Below are positions 55,800 through 64,000 of a stretch of 64,000 nt of DNA, piece after piece; the first letter of the stretch is position 1, and every line of letters begins with the position of its first letter. A program made the position numbers and the translations under genes. Source of the stretch: Myxococcales bacterium. GTDB taxonomy: Bacteria; Myxococcota_A; UBA9160; UBA4427. The stretch covers positions 31,149 through 95,148 of the forward strand of contig JADFNE010000009.1 of NCBI GenBank assembly GCA_022563535.1, written 5' to 3'. The notes under the pieces are model-generated. The model worked only from the letters and a program-made list of their open reading frames with translations, had not been told where the DNA came from and ran no database searches.

Positions 55800-56933
55800 T
55801 CAGCTCGCGCGCCGCTCCACGATTTCTGAAACGATCACGTTCTGATTGGTAGACCCGTCGGCATCGTCCGAGTTCGCGAGGTCTGGCAACCGGCCGACCA
55901 TCTTGTTCAGATAGTTTTCACATTCCCTGGAGATATCGTAAAAAGACAAGACCAGGCCTTCCTCACCATCGTCCCGGGTAACGCGAGCGTTGACGACCAT
56001 GGGTTCGGAGCGCGCGCCAATGTGCACCGCGACCAGCAAGTCGTCGCCGGGGACCAGGCTGTCGTTGGGTTCGACTCGCATTCCCCCGATCGAGATGTCC
56101 CGACACAGCAGCACGCGGGTCGCCTCGTCATCCACGGTCACCACATGCTTTTCAAATTCCTTGCGCGGGGCGGTGCGACGTTCAGTCGGCTGTTTGGACT
56201 CGACCGCGGGTGGCTTGAGGCCCGCGCTGCTGTCGGCCTGCTGGAGCCGTGCGGGCCCGCTCTTGTAGCTTTCAAATAATTTGCGCAGGAGCTTTCCCTG
56301 GGCCGGTGAGAGGCCGCGAAACGATCCGGCGACCACGTGCCCCTTGATTCCGTCGCCAGCCTTGGCGGTTCGAATTGCCTGGCCCGGGATCATGAAGCCC
56401 TTGCCGCCCCCCATCTCAGCTGGAAAGTAGAGCTTGAGCTTGATACCCGCCTTGATCGGCTTGTCGCATATCAGACGGCATCCGTGGAGGGAGATGTCTG
56501 CGAGAAGCGCATCGCGCTTGAACAAGCCGCTCCGCAGCTGGATCTTGGCTCCGACGGTGACGCGCGTCCGGCGCCTGCGCTCGGGTCCTTTGTAGATACA
56601 GTGCAGCACGAGTAGACGAATCGCTGCGGCGTGAACCGGGCGGGCGACGATATAGTCGACGCCCACGCGTTGGAGCATTGCGCGCAGGGTGCGGGAATCA
56701 TTGTCGATGATGGCGATGCGTCGCGTGTTTTGCTCAATCTCTTCGCTGGTGAAAAAACTGAGTCGCTTTTGTGAAGAGACAATGAGATCCCATCGCGTGC
56801 GATAGTCCACGTCGATGGGGCCGCCCATGCGTTCGACAAAAGCGAATCCGAGGCCCTCGAGCAGATTGCGGATATCGCTGAGTTCTTTGTCGTGAAGCAG
56901 CAGTATTCTGGGAGCTGAATCGTCCAGATCCAC
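55800..56933 (-). CDS. Pseudo-receiver protein with two PilZ domains
   Basis: This 377-residue protein starts at GTG 56933, just behind GAGAGAGG. Residues 1-120 resemble a receiver fold (PRILLLHDKELSDIRNLL, VDYIVARPV) but lack the phosphoacceptor Asp (DLIVSSQK). Two PilZ domains follow. The first has RRRRTR and DISLHG, the second has RRTAPRK and DISIGG; both carry the RxxxR and D-x-S-x-x-G c-di-GMP motifs. It probably binds two or more c-di-GMP molecules and acts as an adaptor. It is divergent from arfB, with about 170 nt between the starts. Confidence 0.78.
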   Translation of the reverse strand: MDLDDSAPRILLLHDKELSDIRNLLEGLGFAFVERMGGPIDVDYRTRWDLIVSSQKRLSFFTSEEIEQNTRRIAIIDNDSRTLRAMLQRVGVDYIVARPVHAAAIRLLVLHCIYKGPERRRRTRVTVGAKIQLRSGLFKRDALLADISLHGCRLICDKPIKAGIKLKLYFPAEMGGGKGFMIPGQAIRTAKAGDGIKGHVVAGSFRGLSPAQGKLLRKLFESYKSGPARLQQADSSAGLKPPAVESKQPTERRTAPRKEFEKHVVTVDDEATRVLLCRDISIGGMRVEPNDSLVPGDDLLVAVHIGARSEPMVVNARVTRDDGEEGLVLSFYDISRECENYLNKMVGRLPDLANSDDADGSTNQNVIVSEIVERRAS

Positions 56934-57102
56934 CACACCCTCTCTCTCGTATTGGCTTTGTGAAATCGCCTCTAGCGGAGATAGAATCGGTATAACGGCT
57001 CCAGAGCTGAAGTGAAGGAAGACACAATTGGTGTGAACCCCATGCGCAACTGCCGCGTTGGAGAGGGAGAAACCGATTCGATAGCGTTGCAGCGTGCGGA
57101 AA

Positions 57103-57540
57103 ATGGCCGACAACGATCTCGAAATTGCTCCCTACCTGACGCTTCCCGAGGCGGAAATTCGCGAGGCTGCGAGCCGCTCAAGCGGACCCGGGGGCCAACA
57201 CGTCAATAAATCCAACACCCGGGTCACCCTGCGCTGGAACGTCCGGTACAGCCAGGTCCTGAACAGCCGTCAGCGAGCCCTGTTGCTGGATAAGTTGAGA
57301 GTTCGACTCACGCTGGAAGGGGATCTCGTCGTCAACGCAGACCGTACTCGCAGCCGGGCGCGCAACCGGGAACACGCCCGGGAGCGAATTGTCGAGCTGG
57401 TGCGCGAGGCCCTTGTCGAGCCAGAAGTGCGACGCCCAACAAAGCCCAGCCGTGCCTCGAAGATTCGAATTCGCAAAGAAAAAACGAATCGCAGCGTGGT
57501 CAAGCGCCATCGCGGCCGGGTGTCGCGCGACGATGATTGA
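57103..57540 (+). CDS. arfB: Alternative ribosome-rescue factor ArfB
   Basis: This 145-residue peptidyl-tRNA hydrolase has the GGQ motif in SSGPGGQHVNKSNTRVTL, and a basic C-terminal tail (RKEKTNRSVVKRHRGR) that enters the mRNA channel. It releases stalled ribosomes lacking a stop codon. Length and motif order fit ArfB/YaeJ. ATG 57103 has only a weak Shine-Dalgarno (CGGAAA). Confidence 0.93.
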   Translation: MADNDLEIAPYLTLPEAEIREAASRSSGPGGQHVNKSNTRVTLRWNVRYSQVLNSRQRALLLDKLRVRLTLEGDLVVNADRTRSRARNREHARERIVELVREALVEPEVRRPTKPSRASKIRIRKEKTNRSVVKRHRGRVSRDDD

Positions 57541-57719
57541 GTGAGTCGAGCAGCGCGCCAATGACTTGGACAGACCCGGTGCTGAGGGTTTACCCCCCAC
57601 AAAATGCGGTTATGTCCCTATTGTGGTCGCCCTTCGTGTAGACGACGAGATCCACTGCATCGCAGAATGAATCGCGTATCACGTCCTCAACTACCCATAG
57701 AGATAAATCGGGGGTTTGC

Positions 57720-58007
57720 ATGGCTGCACGACGAAAGACGACAGCAAAACGATCGGCGGGAACAGCCCGCAAGAAGAAGCGGCCGTCAAAGGCCAAGAAG
57801 AAGGCGACCTGGGGTGGTCGTCGCACCGGAGCAGGCAGACCCATCGGTTCGGGCTCAGGTCCTTCGCCCAACTCGCGCAAGAATCGGGTGGCCGTGATGT
57901 TTACCGACACCGAACTCGACAAGCTCAACAGCCTTGCGAAGAAGCAGAAGCTCCCCGTAGCGACCGTGGCCTACCGCTTGATCGAGCGCTCCTTGAAGCG
58001 CGCCTAG
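57720..58007 (+). CDS. Basic-tailed ribbon-helix-helix DNA-binding protein
   Basis: This 95-residue protein has a Lys/Arg/Ala-rich N-terminus (about 1-30) reminiscent of H1-like nucleoid tails. A Gly-rich AT-hook-like stretch (GRRTGAGRPIGSG) follows, then an RHH-type fold (NRVAVMFTDTELDKLN, then LPVATVAYRLIERSL). It probably binds DNA as a dimer, with a nonspecific tail adding affinity. CGGGGG precedes the ATG. TTTACCCCCC lies 130 bp upstream and recurs before the next small gene. Confidence 0.65.
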   Translation: MAARRKTTAKRSAGTARKKKRPSKAKKKATWGGRRTGAGRPIGSGSGPSPNSRKNRVAVMFTDTELDKLNSLAKKQKLPVATVAYRLIERSLKRA

Positions 58008-58300
58008 GTGCCTGAATAGTTTTTTCTGGCACTTCCCGCGGCCAGTGGTCGCGCTGCTGGCCCAGGAACTGAATTTCGGGGTCTTTCTACTCCGCGCAGG
58101 TGTTGTACTGTGGGGTCCCCGACGGGACGTATCGTTTTACCCCCCCAATTAGGCTACGGGCTGCGCTTCCGACCTGTTGGAAGTAGACTCCGGCGCCGTC
58201 AGATCAGGGTGTTGTGCACACGGCCGGGACAAAGGCTTCGAACCGATTACCGGAATGATGCAGACGCGAGCGCCGCTGCAGGCGAACAAGGGGAAGCCCA
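58008..58300 (+). other. Intergenic region with TTTACCCCCC motif
   Basis: No coding frame is convincing in this 293-bp stretch. GTTTTACCCCCCCAATT is at about 58133-58149, and TGGGGTCCCC is a short palindrome just before it (58111-58120). A similar TTTACCCCCC is at about 57589-57598 before the preceding small gene. Confidence 0.35.
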
Positions 58301-58525
58301 ATGGCCAAGAAGAGTAAGACCGGTGTATTGAAGCGACTTCGCGAGGTCAAGAAGGCCGAGAAAGCGGCGCTCAAGCGCGAGGAACTGCGTCTACGCAAGG
58401 AAATGGGCCCGGGCCCCTCGACCCAGACGGAAGTAAAAACGGAGCCCCTGATCGCCACGGCTGATGATCTTGCGGGCTACGGATTCCCAGTAGCGGGCGA
58501 AGACGAAGAAGAGATCGAAGGCTAA
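58301..58525 (+). CDS. Small basic/acidic protein of unknown function
   Basis: This 74-residue protein has a Lys-rich helical N-terminus ([20 protein letters not shown]) and an acidic C-terminus (GEDEEEIEG). It has no recognisable domain. ATG 58301 has GGGGAAG upstream, a fair initiation site. Its 3' end overlaps that of gcvP by 4 nt, and the genes are convergent. It could be a nucleic-acid-associated protein, but that is only a guess from charge. Confidence 0.55.
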   Translation: MAKKSKTGVLKRLREVKKAEKAALKREELRLRKEMGPGPSTQTEVKTEPLIATADDLAGYGFPVAGEDEEEIEG

Positions 58526-61404
58526 GAGCCCTGGCTCGGGTGAGTGCAGACCAGGTTTCGATCTCCCCAGGCATTGTCGACGCGTCCGACCGGTGGCCAG
58601 TACTTGAATTCACGCGTCCACGGCGCCGGGTAGGCCGCGAGTTGTCGCGAGTAGCCGTGGGTCCATTCGTCGCCGGTGACTTCCTGTGCCGTGTGTGGCG
58701 CATTCTTGAGCGGGTTGTCGACCCGATCCAGTACACCCGATTCGATGGCGCGAATCTCTTCGCGAATCGCGATCAGTGCGTCGCACAACCGGTCCATCTC
58801 GCCTCGGGTCTCGCTTTCGGTCGGTTCGATCATCAGGGTCCCGGGCACCGGAAAGCTCATGGTCGGTGCGTGAAAGCCGTAGTCCATCAAGCGCTTGGCG
58901 ATATCTTCGACCAGCACACCACTGCTCGCTTCAAAAGACCTGCACTCGATGATGAACTCGTGGGCGACCAGACCAGCAGGCCCAGTAAACAGCACCTCGT
59001 AGTCGCCGGTCAGGCGCTGTGCCATGTAGTTGGCGTTGAGGATCGCTACCTGGGTCGCGGTCTTGAGACCGGCTGCCCCCATTAGCGCGATATAGACCCA
59101 GCTGATCGGCAAGATGCTCGGGCTGCCATATGGTGCCGCGGCCACCGCTCCCTCGCCGTCGATCGGGTTGCCGGGCAGGAACGGGCGCAGGTGTTCCCGG
59201 GCGGCGATCGGACCCATCCCCGGTCCCCCACCGCCGTGTGGGATCGAGAACGTCTTGTGCAGATTGAGGTGACATACGTCGGCCCCGATCATGCCGGGGG
59301 AAGTCAAGCCCACCTGTGCATTCATGTTGGCCCCGTCCATGTACACCTGGCCGCCAGCCTGGTGCACCGTCTGGCAAATCTCCTGGATGGGGAGTTCGAA
59401 TACGCCATGGGTCGACGGGTAGGTGATCATCAACGCGCCGAGGGTCTCGCTGTATTCTTCGGTCTTGGCCAAAAGGTCGTCGAGATCGACGTTGCCCTTG
59501 GCATCGCAAGCCACCGGCACGCACGAAAAGCCGGCGATGGTCGCACTCGCCGCGTTGGTGCCGTGGGCAGATACTGGGATCAGGCAGATCTTTCGCCCCT
59601 GTTCTCCGCGAGATTCGTGATAGCGACGGATCGCGAGCAGCCCGGCGAGTTCGCCCTGGGAACCGGCGTTGGGTTGAAGGGAAACTGCCGGCAGTCCCGT
59701 AATGCTCGCTAACCAAGACTCGAGCTGGGCAAACAATTTTGCGTAGCCCCGAGTCTGGTCTTCGGGTGCGTAGGGATGCATGCGCCCAACCTCTGGCCAG
59801 CTGAGGGGCAGCATCGCACTGGTGGGGTTGAGTTTCATGGTGCATGAGCCCAATGGGATCATGGAAGCATTGAGCGAGAGATCCTTCGATTCGAGCCGAT
59901 GGATGTAACGCAGCATTTCGGTTTCGGAGCGATAGAGATGGAACACCTCGTGGCGAAGGAAGTCACTCGTGCGAGCGAACCGCTCGGGAATCGCAACCTC
60001 GGCTCGTTCAAAAAGATCGTCGAGGTCGAGAGCTTCAGCATCGACCGGGCCCAGCGCGGCGAGAATGTTGCGCAGATCTTCCGAGTTGGTCGTCTCATCG
60101 AGCGCGATGCCAATGCTGTCGTCTTCGTAGCGCCGCAGGTTGATGCCGCGCTCTGCCGCCGCCGCGATGAGTTCGACCCCCGAGCGATCGCTCCGCACCC
60201 GCAACGTGTCGAAGAAGGGCCGGTCGAAAACCTCGAGGCCGAGTTCGCGAAGTCCGAGAGCCAGGGCTGCCGCGTGGGCGTGGATGCGAGCGGCGATCCG
60301 CCGCAAGCCGTCGGGCCCGTGATAGACCGCGTACATCCCCGCCATGATGGCGAGCAGGACCTGTGCAGTGCAGATATTGCTCGTCGCCTTGTCTCGCCGG
60401 ATGTGCTGCTCGCGGGTTTGCAGGGCGAGTCGGTAGGCGAGGTTGCCGTGCCGATCGCGGGAGATTCCGACCAGCCGTCCGGGCAACTTGCGCGAGTACT
60501 TCTGCTGGGTCGCGATAAACGCCGCGTGGGGCCCACCGAACCCCATCGGGACGCCAAAGCGCTGGGTGAGGCCGACGGCGATGTCTGCGCCAAACTCGCC
60601 GGGCGGCTTGAGCATCACCAGTGAAAGTAGATCGCAGACCATCACGACCAATGCCCCGGCTGCGTGTGCCGTTTCGACAATCGAAGTCGGATCGACAATC
60701 GCTCCGTCGGTCGTCGGGTATTGAACCAGGACCCCGCAGAGGTCCATCGCCTCGACGTCGATCGACCCGGCGGTTCCCACATGCACCGTGAGCCCGAGGC
60801 CCGCAGCTCTTGTCCGCACCACGGCAATGGTCTGGGGATGGCAGTCCGAGCAGACAAAGAAGCCAGACTTCTTGCCGTGGGTCGCAGCGCGACACATCGC
60901 CATGGCTTCGGCGGCGGCACTCGACTCGTCGAGCAGCGAAGCGTTGCACAGGGGAAATCCGGTGAGGTCGCTGATCGCCGTCTGGAAATTGAGCAAGGCT
61001 TCGAGTCGACCCTGAGAAATTTCCGCCTGGTAGGGGGTGTACTGGGTGTACCAACCCGGATTCTCGAGAATGTTTCGCTGGATCACCGGTGGCACGATCG
61101 TGTCTGAAAAACCCATCCCGATGCACGATCGCATCACGCGGTTCTCGGACATCATCTCTTTCAACGCTTCGAGCAGGGCGAACTCGCCGCTTGGTTGTCT
61201 CGCATGGCTATCGAGGGCCATCGGTTCTTTGAGGTGGATCGCCTCGGGCACGGCTGCTTTGCAGAGCGCATCGAGGCTGCTGTGGCCAAGTTCGACCAGC
61301 ATGGCTTCGATTTCGCCCGCCCGGGGGCCCAAATGGCGATGGGGGAAAGTATCGACAGCCTGGGGACTGCCTGTGCTTTCGCCCGGGGTCGTGTTCTTTG
61401 TCAT
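58522..61404 (-). CDS. gcvP: Glycine dehydrogenase (aminomethyl-transferring), P protein
   Basis: This 960-residue PLP enzyme decarboxylates glycine in the glycine cleavage system and passes the aminomethyl group to lipoyl-GcvH. The N-terminus has [19 protein letters not shown] and [13 protein letters not shown] [13 protein letters not shown]. The PLP Lys is in [20 protein letters not shown]. It is a single-chain (not split) P protein of normal length. gcvH and gcvT are not in the window. Confidence 0.96.
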   Translation of the reverse strand: MTKNTTPGESTGSPQAVDTFPHRHLGPRAGEIEAMLVELGHSSLDALCKAAVPEAIHLKEPMALDSHARQPSGEFALLEALKEMMSENRVMRSCIGMGFSDTIVPPVIQRNILENPGWYTQYTPYQAEISQGRLEALLNFQTAISDLTGFPLCNASLLDESSAAAEAMAMCRAATHGKKSGFFVCSDCHPQTIAVVRTRAAGLGLTVHVGTAGSIDVEAMDLCGVLVQYPTTDGAIVDPTSIVETAHAAGALVVMVCDLLSLVMLKPPGEFGADIAVGLTQRFGVPMGFGGPHAAFIATQQKYSRKLPGRLVGISRDRHGNLAYRLALQTREQHIRRDKATSNICTAQVLLAIMAGMYAVYHGPDGLRRIAARIHAHAAALALGLRELGLEVFDRPFFDTLRVRSDRSGVELIAAAAERGINLRRYEDDSIGIALDETTNSEDLRNILAALGPVDAEALDLDDLFERAEVAIPERFARTSDFLRHEVFHLYRSETEMLRYIHRLESKDLSLNASMIPLGSCTMKLNPTSAMLPLSWPEVGRMHPYAPEDQTRGYAKLFAQLESWLASITGLPAVSLQPNAGSQGELAGLLAIRRYHESRGEQGRKICLIPVSAHGTNAASATIAGFSCVPVACDAKGNVDLDDLLAKTEEYSETLGALMITYPSTHGVFELPIQEICQTVHQAGGQVYMDGANMNAQVGLTSPGMIGADVCHLNLHKTFSIPHGGGGPGMGPIAAREHLRPFLPGNPIDGEGAVAAAPYGSPSILPISWVYIALMGAAGLKTATQVAILNANYMAQRLTGDYEVLFTGPAGLVAHEFIIECRSFEASSGVLVEDIAKRLMDYGFHAPTMSFPVPGTLMIEPTESETRGEMDRLCDALIAIREEIRAIESGVLDRVDNPLKNAPHTAQEVTGDEWTHGYSRQLAAYPAPWTREFKYWPPVGRVDNAWGDRNLVCTHPSQGS

Positions 61405-61504
61405 GCCTCAATCCTCGTCGAGGAAATCGCGTTGCCGTGTCGTCCCATGCGCATCAGAGGTGGAGAGTTTAACGCGATTTGCTCGCCGAGTTTGGGAACG
61501 GGAA

Positions 61505-63496
61505 TCAATTCGCGCATTTCTCATCCGCTTCGAAAAGATCCTCCAATGAGGACAGCGAATCGGCCGCACCCAGAACCAGCAGGCGGTCTCCGGGGCACGG
61601 GATATAGGTGGGCGCCGGAACCGAATCGATCGAACCGGCGCGGTCGACGGCGACGATGCTCGCCCCCGTCCGCGCTCGCACGTCGAGTTCGGCGAGGTTC
61701 ATTTCGGACCGGAACCTTTCGGGAACCGTGATCCAGTCGTGGTTTTCTTCGCGCAGCAGATCGGCCAGCCAGGGGTCGATCTCGAATTCCGGAGCCGCCC
61801 GGATCACGCCGTAGTCCTCTTCGCGCAGGGCATCGGCAAACTTGCGAACCGCCGCCGAATGGAAGTCGAAGTGCGAGAGCGTCTGGCGCACCAACTCGAT
61901 GCTTCCCTCGTATTCTTCGGCCACGACCGTGGTCGCGCCGACGGCTTCGAGCTGGTCGACCTCGTGCACAAAACGCGCCCGGGCGATAATCGGCAGTTTC
62001 GGCGCGACGGTGCGGATACGGGCCACGATCCGGAGCGTGGCCAGAGAGTCGGAAATCGCGATCGTGACGAGCCTGGCCTGGGATACGTCGAGGCGTTCGA
62101 GAAAGGACGGTCTGGCCGCATCTCCAAAGACGATCCGCTCGCCGCGTGCCGCGGCTTCGGCGACCGTCATCGCATTGGTGTCCACGACGACGTAGGGCAG
62201 GTTCTGGGACTTCAGAAGTTTGGCCAGGGTGCGGCCGGCGGGGCCGTAGCCGATCACGATGACGCGGTCGCCGTCCCTGGCCCGGTCGGTATACATGGAG
62301 TTTCGGGGTTCGCGGTGCCTCCCACCGAATGCGGCCTCGGCTCTGCTGGCGATCGCGGGCGCAAAGTGAAGCAGGAATGGTGTCGCGAGCAAGCTCAGGA
62401 TCGAAGCGGCCAGAACCGCCTGGTGGAGGCTCGCATCGATCAGTCCCGCGCGCTGAGATACCTCGGCGAGCACGAAAGAGAATTCACCGCATTGCGCGAG
62501 GGCAATTCCGGAGAGCACACCGACCCGCACGCCGCGGCCCAGGACCAGGCCGCTTATGCCTACGATGATCGAACCCTTGACCAGGGTTGCCGCGAGTAGA
62601 ATCGCAAACACCAGCGAAGCCTGTTCGATCATCACCATGGGCTCGAATAACATGCCGACGGCGGTAAAGAAGATCCCGAGTACGACCCCCCGCAAGGGAA
62701 TGACTTCGGAGAAGAGTTGCTGGGCATAGGGCGAAGAACTCGCCGCAACTCCAGCCAGAAAGGCGCCGACGGCCAGGGTCAAGCCGAGTTCTTTGGCCAG
62801 GAAAGCCGATCCGAGTACGATCAACAGCGCGAGCAGGCTGAAGAGATCGGGAGATCGCAGTCGTCCCATGCGCTCGAGTACCCAGGGCACCGCAAGGCGC
62901 ACGACGAACACGACGACGCCAAGTCCGGCCGCAGCACGTGCCACAGCCAACACCATGCTCGAGGTCGTAAGCTCCCCGGCGTGGGCGAGTAGCGGGACCA
63001 TCAGCAGCAGCGGCACGATGCTGAGATCCTGAAACAACAGGATCGACATCGTGAGTTGACCATGAGGTGAACTGAGTTGACCCTGGTCGGCGAGCAGGCG
63101 CAAGACCAGGGCGGTGCTCGACATGGTCACGATGCCGCCGAGCATCAGCGCTGAGCCAACGCTCATGTCGAACGCCATCGCGAACCCGCACACGATGGCC
63201 ATGGTCAGAACGACCTGGATTCCACCGCCAATCAGGGCTCCGCGCCAAAGCCTTCGCGCTCGTTCGATTGGAAGGCCGAGGCCGATCTCGAACAAGAGGA
63301 ATACGACACCAATCTCCGCGAGCGCTCGCACCCGTTCGGGTTCGGGAAAGAGTCCCAGCACACCGGGGCCGGCGACCGCACCCACCACGAGAAACCCCGC
63401 GATGGCGGGAAGCTTCAGGCGTTCAAAGAGGGCCAGGCCCGCGGCCGACAGGCCCAGCAGGAGGATGACCTCAAACAATTGAATCGATTCGTTCAA
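61505..63496 (-). CDS. CPA2-family cation/proton antiporter with TrkA domains (Kef/YbaL-like)
   Basis: This 663-residue protein has about 12-13 membrane segments (1-385), including FLLFEIGLGLPIERARRLW and GGIVTMSSTALVLRLL of the antiporter family. A TrkA-N NAD-binding domain (VIVIGYGPAGRTLAKLL, about 405-530) and a TrkA-C domain near the C-terminus (about 580-660) follow. Kef/YbaL proteins export potassium in exchange for protons under redox or electrophile stress. It starts with TTG 63496; no better codon lies upstream. Confidence 0.87.
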   Translation of the reverse strand: MNESIQLFEVILLLGLSAAGLALFERLKLPAIAGFLVVGAVAGPGVLGLFPEPERVRALAEIGVVFLLFEIGLGLPIERARRLWRGALIGGGIQVVLTMAIVCGFAMAFDMSVGSALMLGGIVTMSSTALVLRLLADQGQLSSPHGQLTMSILLFQDLSIVPLLLMVPLLAHAGELTTSSMVLAVARAAAGLGVVVFVVRLAVPWVLERMGRLRSPDLFSLLALLIVLGSAFLAKELGLTLAVGAFLAGVAASSSPYAQQLFSEVIPLRGVVLGIFFTAVGMLFEPMVMIEQASLVFAILLAATLVKGSIIVGISGLVLGRGVRVGVLSGIALAQCGEFSFVLAEVSQRAGLIDASLHQAVLAASILSLLATPFLLHFAPAIASRAEAAFGGRHREPRNSMYTDRARDGDRVIVIGYGPAGRTLAKLLKSQNLPYVVVDTNAMTVAEAAARGERIVFGDAARPSFLERLDVSQARLVTIAISDSLATLRIVARIRTVAPKLPIIARARFVHEVDQLEAVGATTVVAEEYEGSIELVRQTLSHFDFHSAAVRKFADALREEDYGVIRAAPEFEIDPWLADLLREENHDWITVPERFRSEMNLAELDVRARTGASIVAVDRAGSIDSVPAPTYIPCPGDRLLVLGAADSLSSLEDLFEADEKCAN

Positions 63497-63963
63497 TGCA
63501 ATAATTCCGCAACTGCGAACGCCAACTCGGCGATCCGCGCGCGCCGCGGTTCTCGAATCCGATCACAAAGCTTCATGGGCCGGTGAGTTCGGGAGGGGGG
63601 TCAGTGATCGCCTGCCAAGGTCCAGTATCTGATCTGTGTGATCGGTACCGAGGAGAAAAATACTGAGCCAGATCGCAGCTTATACAAAACAGATGCTGCG
63701 GCGTGGGGCGAGTTGCTCGATGGGTTCCGGTTAGTTGCTTGTTGGGGCATTGCGGGGGGAGGCCTGGGGGGCTTGCTTTACTGGGCGTGTTGCCATTTGG
63801 GCGATGAGGGAAGGGGGGGGTCGGGGGTGCTGGGTTGGTGCGGGGCGTGGCGGTGGCGCGGACAGTGGGTGAATGAAAGTTCACGAGTTGTGGTTGTGTT
63901 TATTTTGTTTATCTGACGCAGTATTGGGTTGATAAGGGCGATGGTTCCTGCTACAGTAGAGGC
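63497..63963. other. G-rich intergenic region without convincing genes
   Basis: This stretch has runs of G on the top strand (for example GCGGGGGGAGGCCTGGGGGG, about 63750) and a composition unlike the coding regions. The longest frames lack start signals and family resemblance. I see no RNA gene or palindrome of note. Confidence 0.35.
63929..63957 (+). promoter_or_regulatory. Candidate promoter of the truncated right-edge gene
   Basis: TTGATA (63929-63934) and TACAGT (63952-63957) have a 17-nt spacer. The -10 ends 6 nt before the ATG at 63964, so the transcript would be nearly leaderless. Confidence 0.4.
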
Positions 63964-64000
63964 ATGGCAGTAATCAAGCAGTTGGAACTCGCTGACTTCG
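63964..64000 (+). CDS. Start of an unidentified gene, cut by window edge
   Basis: ATG 63964 opens a frame reading MAVIKQLELADF to the right edge, with AGAGG just upstream. Twelve codons are too few to identify a family. Confidence 0.35.
   Translation, partial: MAVIKQLELADF

Noticed and set aside
55800..57113. The double-PilZ gene starting at TTG 57113
   Set aside because: It would overlap the divergent arfB gene, and the extra N-terminus has no domain; GTG 56933 has a ribosome site.
63638..63916. A 92-residue frame on the plus strand
   Set aside because: It is Gly/Trp-rich low-complexity translation of G-rich DNA, with no homology and no initiation site.

Overview
The window is GC-rich, densely packed bacterial chromosome with genes on both strands, mostly in short operons. 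No rRNA, complete tRNA, CRISPR array, IS element or phage block is visible. The mix points to a deltaproteobacterial-type organism (Myxococcota or a related uncultured lineage). It includes a PEP-CTERM surface protein, a REC-DUF4388-J-domain-TPR fusion, several PilZ proteins, two PilT-type ATPases, CheX/CheC phosphatases, HD-GYP and HDOD proteins, and a single-histone-fold protein. The lineage is an inference; no marker gene here settles it.

Layout. 0-5.4 kb: two tandem secreted TPR lipoproteins (one cut by the window edge), then a PEP-CTERM protein behind a well-spaced sigma-54-type promoter. 5.4-13 kb: a tRNA 3'-end-like remnant, a sulfatase-fold protein, D-Ala-D-Ala ligase divergent from LarE, an unusual C45-type Ntn-hydrolase relative, a multi-pass mannosyltransferase-like protein and a DEAD-box helicase. 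13-20.8 kb: gatCAB, mtnA, the REC-DUF4388-DnaJ-TPR regulator behind a CRP-type palindrome, and a branched-chain aminotransferase. 20.8-26 kb: a ribbon-helix-helix/zinc-ribbon protein, a PilZ protein, a YhbY-type RNA-binding protein, two PilT-family ATPases and CheX. 26-35 kb: small hypotheticals, MazG, an FKBP isomerase, UvrA, an MscS-type channel and two SDR enzymes. 35.5-39.8 kb: a bacterial histone, GluQ-RS with an apparent CTG start, and a receiver/CheC/histidine-kinase operon. 39.8-50 kb: AhcY with a structured leader, RmuC plus a coiled-coil membrane partner, HDOD, thyA-folA, TraB and msrPQ. 50-58.5 kb: HD-GYP, an EF-G-like GTPase with altered catalytic motifs, a FapA-CBS operon, a double-PilZ protein, ArfB and two small basic proteins. 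58.5-64 kb: GcvP, a CPA2/Kef-type antiporter, G-rich non-coding DNA and the start of an unidentified gene.

How it works together. Housekeeping genes (gatCAB, thyA-folA, ahcY, uvrA, gcvP) are interleaved with a large signalling layer: HD-GYP, PilZ, double PilZ, HDOD, a PAS histidine kinase, CheX/CheC and a REC-DUF4388 protein. Two PilT ATPases are the likely motility output. The PEP-CTERM and TPR lipoprotein genes suggest exopolysaccharide-linked surface export under sigma-54 control. No single novel defence or biosynthetic system stands out. The most notable items are the bacterial histone, the sigma-54/PEP-CTERM unit, the CTG-initiated GluQ-RS, the EF-G-like GTPase lacking the usual NKxD and PGH residues, and the small DNA-binding proteins.
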